In this document: positions 1 through 5,421 of the stretch, piece after piece
Layout of the letters: every line of letters begins with the position of its first letter
Numbering within the stretch: position 1 is the first letter of the stretch
Source of the DNA: Allobranchiibius sp038199265
GTDB taxonomy: Bacteria; Actinomycetota; Actinomycetes; Actinomycetales; Dermatophilaceae
DNA: 6,970 bases
Direction of reading: 5' to 3'
Assembly: GCA_038199265.1 (NCBI GenBank)
Contig: JBBPZD010000170.1
Location: 1-6,970 of the forward strand
The notes under the pieces: generated by a model
What the model was told of the DNA's origin: nothing
The model's database searches: none
The model's input: the letters and a program-made list of their open reading frames with translations, nothing else
Position numbers and translations under genes: made by a program

Positions 1-954
1 AACGCATGGCGGGGCTACGCCTGGCCGGAGTTGGAAACCTACGAACGCCGCGCCGCAACACTGGGCGAGCGACTCCGTCTCCCGGAGGCTCGGTGTGCTG
101 CATCGATCGCACTGTTCGCCACCACGTATGTGCAGGGCCACACCACCGAGTCACACGAGTGGGCCCGACAAGCTCTAACGCTCTCCGAGCAGCACCCCGT
201 GCTGGCCGCACAGGCCCACCTGGCGGTGGCCGGCTCGGGCCTGAGCCTTGGGTTACTCCCGCTGGCCGATGTGCATTTCCGGCTCGCCTGCGACCTTGCC
301 GGCGAGTCGGATTCGATGCCCATCGGGACCCGAACCGAAGTGCATGCTCGAGCCTGGCAGGCCCATGCGCGGTGGTTGCTCGGCGATCCGGCCGGGGCGC
401 TGACAGCCAGCACTCGGGCAGTGGATCATGCCAGGCGTATCGAACACCCCTATTCGCTGACGATGGCCTTGTCCTATGCGGCACTCACCAGCCAGCTCCT
501 CAACGATGTGCCCGCGCTACTGCGCATGACGGCCGAACTGACCGAGTTGTGCGGGCGTTACAGCTTCGGTTACTACCAAGGATGGGCCACGATCCTGACC
601 GGCTGGGCGGAAGGCGGAGCCGCTGGGCTGCGCGCTGCCCGTGGCGGAATCGAGGCATTGGAGCAGGAGGGATCGCTGGCCCGGATGACGTACTGGCTGT
701 GGCTGGTCGCCGATCTGCACCGCCGCGAAGGTGACGCCCCCGCCGCTGCCGCAGCACTGGACGCCGCGATCGCGTTCGCGACCGAGCACGACGACCGGTG
801 GTGGCTTCCCGAGATCCTCCGGGTGCGCGCTGCGCTTGATCCCCTCGGCGGATCGCGCCGACTTGAGCAGGCTGCCGTCTTGGCGCGGTCACAGTCGAGT
901 AAGACGCTGTTGGATCGTTGTCGGGCGGACATCGGTGCCCGTACCAAGATCTGA
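1..954 (+). CDS. C-terminal part of a large TPR-rich ATPase/SARP-type regulator (5' partial)
   Basis: The frame is open from the first base and ends at TGA 952-954, so 317 residues are seen and the N-terminus lies outside the window; the TTG at 31 is internal. The visible part is all-helical and Ala/Leu-rich, with repeated 30-40-residue helical hairpins typical of TPR arrays. Near residues 200-215 it has a GYYQGWATILTGWAEG stretch, and near residues 264-275 a DDRWWLPEILRVRA stretch. Both positions and wording resemble the C-terminal sensor half of bacterial AAA/NB-ARC ATPase regulators (AfsR/SARP type with a BTAD domain, or adenylate-cyclase/ATPase type). There is no C-terminal LuxR helix-turn-helix, which argues against a LAL/MalT-type regulator; any DNA-binding domain would be N-terminal and unseen. 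The family call is from pattern memory. The regulator role, and control of the genes downstream, are inferred from position and from the direct repeat after the gene. Confidence 0.7.
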   Translation, partial: NAWRGYAWPELETYERRAATLGERLRLPEARCAASIALFATTYVQGHTTESHEWARQALTLSEQHPVLAAQAHLAVAGSGLSLGLLPLADVHFRLACDLAGESDSMPIGTRTEVHARAWQAHARWLLGDPAGALTASTRAVDHARRIEHPYSLTMALSYAALTSQLLNDVPALLRMTAELTELCGRYSFGYYQGWATILTGWAEGGAAGLRAARGGIEALEQEGSLARMTYWLWLVADLHRREGDAPAAAAALDAAIAFATEHDDRWWLPEILRVRAALDPLGGSRRLEQAAVLARSQSSKTLLDRCRADIGARTKI

Positions 955-987
955 CTCGCGGCGGCGTTCTGCGGGCCTGAGCTTGAT

Positions 988-1021
988 CCGAACGCTTACC
1001 GAACGCTCGCCTCTCTAGCTT
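988..1021 (+). promoter_or_regulatory. Candidate SARP-like operator/promoter: 9-bp direct repeat plus -10 hexamer
   Basis: The 9-mer CCGAACGCT occurs at 988-996 and again, perfectly, at 999-1007, giving an 11-bp pitch (one helical turn). Eight bases (1008-1015) then separate it from TAGCTT at 1016-1021, which fits the actinobacterial TANNNT -10 pattern. SARP activators are known to bind direct heptamer repeats at 11-bp spacing located about 8 bp upstream of the -10, often with a TCGAGC-like core; CGAACG is similar. A weaker third unit may lie at 977-982 (CTGAGC). Predicted transcription would start near 1028 and leave a leader of roughly 50 nt before the small ORF at 1082. This is a pattern match without experimental support. 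Confidence 0.45.
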
Positions 1022-1081
1022 CAGTAAGGACGAGGCCGGTCGGCGGCAGCGCGAGCGTCGGGAACGGAAGGGAATCCACCC

Positions 1082-1294
1082 ATGACGGTTTCAACAGCAC
1101 CTCCAAGGCCTCTCATTTCCATCGCTCGCGATCTTGTGGCGGGTGCTACGACCTGCCCTGAATGCGGCCGACCGGCCACCCTGGCCGACCACTTCGTGCT
1201 GGCCTCCACCGACGGCCCGGTTGAGCACGTTCGACTGCGTTGTAACGAAGGCCGCCACCACCTCACGCTCATTGTCGAAAGGAACCAGTCATGA
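1082..1294 (+). CDS. Small putative zinc-ribbon protein (70 aa), coupled to the FAD oxidoreductase
   Basis: ATG at 1082 is preceded by a strong Shine-Dalgarno stretch GGAAGGGAA (1066-1074) with a 7-nt spacer. The stop TGA 1292-1294 overlaps the ATG of the next gene (ATGA), which implies translational coupling. The 70-residue product has Cys25-Pro-Glu-Cys28-Gly and, 25 residues later, Cys54 followed by His59-His60; this C-x2-C...C-x4-H(H) arrangement could bind one zinc as a small ribbon. Between them is a STDGPVEHVRLRC segment that looks like small conserved actinobacterial proteins of unknown function. There is no signal peptide or membrane segment, so it is probably cytosolic. Its tight coupling suggests that it works with the oxidoreductase, as a partner, chaperone or local regulator, but no function can be assigned from sequence. 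Confidence 0.8.
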   Translation: MTVSTAPPRPLISIARDLVAGATTCPECGRPATLADHFVLASTDGPVEHVRLRCNEGRHHLTLIVERNQS

Positions 1295-2715
1295 CCACTA
1301 CCAGAGTCATCCCCGCACCGGCCCCAGCCGGCGCGCCACCATACGAGGAACTGGCGTCGCAGACACGTGGCCGACTCGTCCAACCCGCAGATTCCGACTA
1401 CGACGCTGCCCGAGCCGTCTACAACGCGATGATCGATCGGCACCCCGGTGCCGTTCTGCGCTGTGCCGACGTGGCCGACGTCATCACCGGTGTCCGGTTC
1501 GCCACCGCCCATGGCATCGAGGTGGCAGTCCGTGGAGGCGGACACAACGCGGCAGGCCTGGGAGTGTGGGACAACGCGCTGGTGCTCGATCTGGGCGATA
1601 TGCGCAGCACGACCGTCGACCCGGCAGCGCACACGGTCCGCGTCGACGGCGGCTGCACATGGGGCGATGTCGACCACGCAACCGTGGCATTCGGGATGGC
1701 CACCCCATCTGGGTTCCTGGCGAGTACTGGAGTCGGCGGGCTGGCTCTGGGCGGTGGGATCGGCTATTTGACCCGGCGGTTCGGGCTCACCGTGGACAAC
1801 CTGCTCGCAGCCGACGTCGTACTCGCTGACGGCACGCTCGTCCGGGCCGACGCGAGGTCCCATCCGGATCTGTTCTGGGCGCTTCGCGGTGGTGGTGGCA
1901 ACTTCGGGGTCGTCACTTCGTTCACCTTCACATGCCACCAGATCGGTGACGGTGGCACCATTTTCGGTGGCCCGATCTTCTACGACCTGGCCGACACCCG
2001 CGAGGTGATGCAGTGGTATCGCGAGCTGCTTCCCAACCTGCCAGAAGAACTCAGCGGCTGGATCTCGGTGCTCACCGTGCCGCCCGTGGCGCCGTTCCCG
2101 GAAGCTCTCTGGGGCCGGAAGGTGTGCGGAATCGTGTGGTGCTACACCGGTTCGATGGCCAGGGCCGAAGAGGTCACGGCGCCAGTGAGAGATTTCGGCT
2201 CGCCGCTCATGGTCGGTCTGCATGAGATGCCGTTCAACGCGCTGCAAGCGGCTTTCGACGGTCTGTATCCCGCTGGGCTGCAGTGGTACTGGCGATCGGA
2301 CTACTGTACCGAGATCAGCGACGACGCGATCGGCGTGCACGAAAAGTACGGCGCTCTGCTGCCCACCGGACATTCCACCATGCACATGTACCCGGTGGAC
2401 GGGGCCGCCTGCCGGGTCGCGGCAGATGCCACCGCATTCGCGCACCGGGCGGGTGGGTGGGCCGCCGTCATCGTCGGTGTCGATCCCGACCCGGCGAACG
2501 CGGACCGGATATCCGCCTGGGCCAAGGACTACTGGACCGAGTTGCACCCGACCTCGTCGGGCGGTACGTACGTGAACTTCCTGATGAACGAGGGCGCCGG
2601 CCGCATCCGTGACTCCTACGGCAGCAACTACCCCCGACTGGCCGCGATCAAGAAACGGTACGACCCCGACAATGTGTTCCACGTCAATCAGAACATTCCG
2701 CCGGGGATCAGTTGA
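1291..2715 (+). CDS. FAD-linked oxidoreductase, PCMH-type FAD domain with BBE C-terminus
   Basis: The 474-residue product starts at ATG 1291 with AAAGGA (1278-1283) 7 nt upstream. The N-terminal FAD-binding (PCMH/FAD_binding_4) region runs from about residue 50 to 215. It includes RGGGHN at 81-86, whose His85 matches the histidine that carries 8-alpha-linked FAD, then TGVGGLALGGGIGYL near 146-160 and the LRGGGGNFGVVTSF motif near 198-211. The C-terminal berberine-bridge (BBE) segment is at about 426-470 (YVNFLMNEG ... YDPDNVFHVNQNI). Length is normal for the family. The second covalent FAD anchor of true BBE enzymes, a Cys in the loop before GVGG, is absent here (residues 141-146 are GFLAST), so a single histidyl link is expected. 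Such enzymes oxidise alcohols, sugars or alkaloid/polyketide-like compounds with O2 or another acceptor; the substrate cannot be read from sequence. There is no signal peptide, so it is cytosolic, probably co-transcribed with the small zinc-ribbon gene. Confidence 0.9.
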   Translation: MTTTRVIPAPAPAGAPPYEELASQTRGRLVQPADSDYDAARAVYNAMIDRHPGAVLRCADVADVITGVRFATAHGIEVAVRGGGHNAAGLGVWDNALVLDLGDMRSTTVDPAAHTVRVDGGCTWGDVDHATVAFGMATPSGFLASTGVGGLALGGGIGYLTRRFGLTVDNLLAADVVLADGTLVRADARSHPDLFWALRGGGGNFGVVTSFTFTCHQIGDGGTIFGGPIFYDLADTREVMQWYRELLPNLPEELSGWISVLTVPPVAPFPEALWGRKVCGIVWCYTGSMARAEEVTAPVRDFGSPLMVGLHEMPFNALQAAFDGLYPAGLQWYWRSDYCTEISDDAIGVHEKYGALLPTGHSTMHMYPVDGAACRVAADATAFAHRAGGWAAVIVGVDPDPANADRISAWAKDYWTELHPTSSGGTYVNFLMNEGAGRIRDSYGSNYPRLAAIKKRYDPDNVFHVNQNIPPGIS

Positions 2716-2732
2716 TGACTGGACGGGCCGAA

Positions 2733-2780
2733 AGGGCGGCCGCCGCGGCGCGTTGCGTTTGAGGCACTGATGGCCGCCCT
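2733..2780 (+). terminator. GC-rich hairpin after the FAD oxidoreductase gene (terminator-like, no T tract)
   Basis: AGGGCGGCC (2733-2741) is the exact reverse complement of GGCCGCCCT (2772-2780), giving a 9-bp stem, extendable by one G-T pair, around a loop of about 30 nt. The stem begins 17 nt after the oxidoreductase stop codon. The loop starts with a perfect 10-bp palindrome, CGCCGCGGCG (2741-2750), that could compete for pairing. No T-run follows, so it is not a classical intrinsic terminator; T-poor hairpins are often proposed as terminators in actinobacteria. The role is uncertain. Confidence 0.3.
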
Positions 2781-2844
2781 GGCGCCGGAGTCAGGTCAGA
2801 GCCGCACGGTCATCGGGCCGACACCATGGGTGTTCAGAGTGCTT

Positions 2845-2909
2845 CGTAGTTCCTGGCTCGTGCCGCCGAGCTGGTGAAAAGCCCGCGTAGTTCCTGTGCC
2901 GTAGAGCTG
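2845..2909 (+). repeat. Imperfect direct duplication upstream of pabB
   Basis: An 11-bp exact repeat, CGTAGTTCCTG, occurs at 2845-2855 and 2886-2896 (41-bp offset). In both copies it is followed in the same order by GTGCCG and then GAGCTG: copy 1 spans 2845-2873, copy 2 spans 2886-2909, and copy 1 has 5 extra bases after CGTAGTTCCT. The repeats lie in the 257-nt gap between the oxidoreductase stop and the pabB start, about 65-130 nt upstream of pabB. Stop codon TAG at 2847-2849 closes the pabB frame inside copy 1. The arrangement suggests a local duplication or a two-site operator. I see no other gene in the gap. Confidence 0.55.
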
Positions 2910-2958
2910 CGCCTCGATCGGAGCGCTTTCGAATGCCGTCGGACTGGCGTGGGGTCGG

Positions 2959-2973
2959 CATACTTGGCGGCGA
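2959..2973 (+). promoter_or_regulatory. Possible -10 element for a near-leaderless pabB transcript
   Basis: CATACT at 2959-2964 matches an actinobacterial -10 at its key A2 and T6 positions and ends 8 nt before the ATG at 2973. No recognisable Shine-Dalgarno stretch sits in front of that ATG (only TTGGCGGC between them). Together these suggest transcription starting at or within a few bases of the start codon, which is common in mycobacteria. The -35 region is not recognisable, and the spacing is 1-2 nt longer than ideal for an exactly leaderless start. Confidence 0.3.
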
Positions 2974-4028
2974 TGAGCACCATGGACGGCCAGGCACAAT
3001 TTGCTGGCATCGATGCACACGGCGCGTTGGAGATCCGGCACGACGTCGCGGCACTGGACGAGCCGGGATTCTGGGTAGTCGTCGACACCTTCGAAGGTGA
3101 ACTGACCGCCGTCCGGATGACCGAGGTCGAACGCGTCGAGGAACGTGCCGTGACCGGCACTGTCGAGCCGCTGGTCGCCGACCCCGACCTGACCGCCTGG
3201 TCATCGTCGTTGGACCGGCTGGCGTACGAACGTGGCGTGCGAGACGTTCGCGAATTGGTAGCTGCCGGCGAGGTCTACCAGGTCAACCTCTGCCGGGTGC
3301 TCAGTCGTGCCGTCCCGACAGGTTTCGAGATGAGCACGCTGAGTCAGCTGGTGCGGCAGGCCAACCCCGCACCCAGAGCTGCGTACATCGACATCCCCGA
3401 CGCTCGGCTGGAGGTCGTCTGCGCATCCCCGGAGCTGTACCTTCGGCGAGAAAACGACCGGGTGTGGTCGGCCCCTATCAAAGGCACCGCGCAGACGGTG
3501 GAACAGATGCTCCCCAAGGACCGCACCGAGAACGTAATGATCACCGACCTCGTCCGCAATGACCTCTCTGCCGTGTGCCGGCCGGGCACCGTCGCAGTCA
3601 ACGCGTTGCTCGCGCCGCAACACAATCCGGGGCTCGTACATTTGGAGTCGACCGTCTCGGGGCACCTGGTCGAGGGCGCTCGATGGGTCGACATTCTGGG
3701 GGCCAGCTACCCGCCGGGGTCGGTGTCCGGGGCACCGAAATCGAGTGCCCTGGACGCTATCCGCGACCTCGAACCGGTAGATCGCGGACCGTACTGCGGT
3801 GCGATCGGTTGGGTCGAGAACACGGCCGCTGGCCGGCAAACGGCCGAGCTCGCGGTCGGTATTCGAAGCTTCTGGTTGGAACACGACCGCGGCGGCACTC
3901 GTTGGCTGCGGTACGGCACGGGTGCAGGTATCACCTGGGGTTCTGACCCAGAAGGCGAGTGGTGGGAAACTGTGTTGAAGGCGCGGCGCCTGTTGGCGCT
4001 CGCAGAATCGGTTATCGCTGGCTCGTAG
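2973..4028 (+). CDS. pabB: Aminodeoxychorismate synthase component I (chorismate-binding enzyme)
   Basis: The 351-residue product uses ATG 2973, with ATG 2982 as an alternative. The frame stays open back to 2850 (GTG at 2874), but that extension is Arg/Ser-rich, overlaps the direct repeat and does not look like the family. Chorismate-binding domain motifs appear in order: GEVYQVNLCR (99-108), APIKGTA (167-173), ENVMITDLVRNDLS (186-199), LESTVSG (224-230), PPGSVSGAPK (247-256), RGPYCGAIGW (271-280) and RYGTGAGITWGSDPEGEWWET (from 313). Lys170 in PIKGT matches the nucleophilic lysine of PabB (Lys274 in E. coli); anthranilate synthases have Ala there, so this is the folate enzyme, not TrpE. It makes 4-amino-4-deoxychorismate from chorismate using ammonia from PabA, which is not in this window. 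The N-terminal subdomain is about 100 residues shorter than in E. coli PabB (453 aa). The next gene encodes the matching lyase. Confidence 0.9.
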   Translation: MSTMDGQAQFAGIDAHGALEIRHDVAALDEPGFWVVVDTFEGELTAVRMTEVERVEERAVTGTVEPLVADPDLTAWSSSLDRLAYERGVRDVRELVAAGEVYQVNLCRVLSRAVPTGFEMSTLSQLVRQANPAPRAAYIDIPDARLEVVCASPELYLRRENDRVWSAPIKGTAQTVEQMLPKDRTENVMITDLVRNDLSAVCRPGTVAVNALLAPQHNPGLVHLESTVSGHLVEGARWVDILGASYPPGSVSGAPKSSALDAIRDLEPVDRGPYCGAIGWVENTAAGRQTAELAVGIRSFWLEHDRGGTRWLRYGTGAGITWGSDPEGEWWETVLKARRLLALAESVIAGS

Positions 4029-4077
4029 AGGGCATACAGCAGGTCAGAAGCGAGTGGGATGAAATGAGCTGTGCACT

Positions 4078-4929
4078 GTGAGCGACTCTGGATCAAGCAT
4101 TCGCGTCTGGGTCGACGGAGAACGCGTCGACGACAAACCCAGCCTCAGCGCACTGGACCACGGGGTGACCGTCGGTGACGGGGCGTTCGAGACGTGCAAG
4201 GTCGTCGACGGTGAAGTGATCGCCCGTTCCATGCACCTCGCGCGCTTCGACCGGACACTGTCCGGGCTCGGGTTGCCCGCCGTCGACCAGGACCGCATCG
4301 AAGAGGGCATCGCCGCAGTGCTGGCCGAGCCGATGGCGCTGGGCCGCACGCGATACATGGTCACCGGGGGAGCGGGGCCGCTCGGCTCCGGTCGACTCGA
4401 CTCGCCGATGACCTACATCGTGACCGCCGGATCGTCGCAACCCCAGGCGCCGAGCTGCTCGCTGGTGACGTTGCCGTGGGTTCGCAACGAGCGCGGCGCG
4501 CTGGTCGGACTGAAGACCACGTCGTACGCCGAGAACGTCGTCGCGCTCGCGTATGCCAAGAAGCACGGCGCGGAAGAGGGCATCTTCGCCAACACGAAGG
4601 GTGAGTTGTGCGAGGGCACCGCCACCAACATCTTTGTGGTGATCGACGGTGAGATCCTCACGCCGCCAGTCGAATCAGGCCTGCTCGGCGGTATCGGACG
4701 CGCGCTGACGCTGCGCTGGTGCGCCGAAGCCGGCTTGTCGATCCGCGAGGAGACGATGCCGCTGGATGTGCTGGAACGCGCCGATGAGATCTTCGTGACG
4801 TCCTCGCTGCGCGACGTACAGCCCGTGCATTCGATGGACGGCCGAGAACTGACCCCGGGGCCGATCACCGCCCAGGCTGCGCGCGTCTTCGCCGACGCGA
4901 TCGCCATCGACACAGATCCGATTCCGTGA
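4078..4929 (+). CDS. pabC: Aminodeoxychorismate lyase, PLP fold-type IV (class IV aminotransferase family)
   Basis: The 283-residue product starts at GTG 4078. The frame is closed by TGA at 4060-4062 and the next in-frame ATG is at residue 52, inside the fold, so GTG is the only reasonable start. Motifs match fold-type IV PLP enzymes: DHGVTVGDGAFET (27-39), the Schiff-base lysine in GLKTTSYAENV (Lys146), the acid in CEGTATNIFV (Glu179), the GLLGGIGRA phosphate-binding loop (201-209) and EIFVTSSLRDVQPV (237-250). Length is typical for PabC, D-amino-acid or branched-chain aminotransferases. The choice of PabC rests mainly on adjacency to pabB (49-nt gap). It would split aminodeoxychorismate into p-aminobenzoate and pyruvate in the cytosol. 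No good Shine-Dalgarno lies close to the GTG; a five-codon ORF (ATG 4064 to TGA 4081) overlaps the start as GTGA. A branched-chain or D-amino-acid aminotransferase remains possible. Confidence 0.8.
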   Translation: MSDSGSSIRVWVDGERVDDKPSLSALDHGVTVGDGAFETCKVVDGEVIARSMHLARFDRTLSGLGLPAVDQDRIEEGIAAVLAEPMALGRTRYMVTGGAGPLGSGRLDSPMTYIVTAGSSQPQAPSCSLVTLPWVRNERGALVGLKTTSYAENVVALAYAKKHGAEEGIFANTKGELCEGTATNIFVVIDGEILTPPVESGLLGGIGRALTLRWCAEAGLSIREETMPLDVLERADEIFVTSSLRDVQPVHSMDGRELTPGPITAQAARVFADAIAIDTDPIP

Positions 4930-4934
4930 CAATT

Positions 4935-4946
4935 ACTACCCGTAGT
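4935..4946. repeat. Short inverted repeat between pabC and the PGPGW gene
   Basis: ACTAC (4935-4939) and GTAGT (4942-4946) are perfect inverted copies around CC. They lie in the 28-nt gap between the two genes, directly upstream of the GGAG ribosome-binding site (4947-4950). This could be a small operator or a weak hairpin near the ribosome-binding site, but five-base arms can arise by chance. Confidence 0.25.
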
Positions 4947-4957
4947 GGAGCTCGTGC

Positions 4958-5404
4958 ATGAGTGCGACCGTGAAAGATCAGCAGACTGACGAGGGCTCGG
5001 AGGACGAGCCGCACGGCTGGAAGTGGCAACAGAAGCTACGCGCGAACCCGACGACACGGGTCATCTACCGGGTCTTCATCGCGGTACTCGGTTTCGCGAT
5101 CATCGCCCTCGGCGTAGTGCTGCTGCCGTTGCCGGGCCCGGGCTGGGTCATCATCTTCATCGGCCTCGGCGTGTGGTCTTCGGAGTTCGAGTGGGCCTCG
5201 GACCTGCTGAGCTGGACCAAGGACAAGGTGTGGGGCTGGACTCGCTGGCTCGGTCGCCAGAACGCCGCCGTGCGCGGCCTGGTGAGCCTGGCAATTGCCG
5301 CACTCGTGCTGGCGTGTATGTACGGCTACCTGCTGTGGCAAGGCGTGCCCACCTGGCTACCCGACTTTGTGCAGACCCCGCTGAAGAAGGTTCCGGGCCT
5401 CTAG
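4958..5404 (+). CDS. PGPGW-motif small membrane protein (TIGR02611-like)
   Basis: The 148-residue product starts at ATG 4958 with GGAG at 4947-4950, 7 nt upstream. The N-terminal 30 residues are hydrophilic and acidic. They are followed by a hydrophobic segment at about 35-57, the signature PGPGW at 59-63, a second hydrophobic stretch at 63-74 (VIIFIGLGVWSS), an amphipathic Trp/Lys-rich section (76-105) and a last membrane segment at about 107-128. This is the layout of the putative transmembrane PGPGW family found in actinobacteria, which has no established function. It is placed 28 nt after pabC in the same direction and so is probably co-transcribed, but no functional link to p-aminobenzoate synthesis is evident. 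Its 3' end converges with the acyl-CoA dehydrogenase gene across 17 nt. Confidence 0.85.
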   Translation: MSATVKDQQTDEGSEDEPHGWKWQQKLRANPTTRVIYRVFIAVLGFAIIALGVVLLPLPGPGWVIIFIGLGVWSSEFEWASDLLSWTKDKVWGWTRWLGRQNAAVRGLVSLAIAALVLACMYGYLLWQGVPTWLPDFVQTPLKKVPGL

Positions 5405-5421
5405 ATCATGTCGCGTGCCCG

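Noticed and set aside
6..734. A 242-codon plus-strand frame overlapping the TPR gene
   Set aside because: It is Arg/Pro-rich and featureless; the overlapping frame gives a coherent helical repeat protein.
1021..2682. A 553-codon open frame on the minus strand opposite the FAD oxidoreductase
   Set aside because: Its translation has no recognisable domain and is rich in Arg, Gly, His and Val, as expected from the complement of a GC-rich gene. The plus-strand gene is unambiguous.
2874..2972. GTG 2874 as the pabB start, adding 33 residues
   Set aside because: The added stretch is Arg/Ser/Cys-rich, coincides with the second copy of a DNA repeat and does not resemble the family N-terminus.
2791..3204. 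Minus-strand frames covering the pabB upstream gap, possibly a divergent small gene
   Set aside because: The translations are Arg/Ser-rich with no motif, and they run deep into the pabB coding region. No ribosome-binding site or family match supports them.
4413..5057. A 214-codon minus-strand open frame across the end of pabC
   Set aside because: It is Ser/Arg-rich with no motif and spans the junction of two well-supported plus-strand genes; an antisense shadow.
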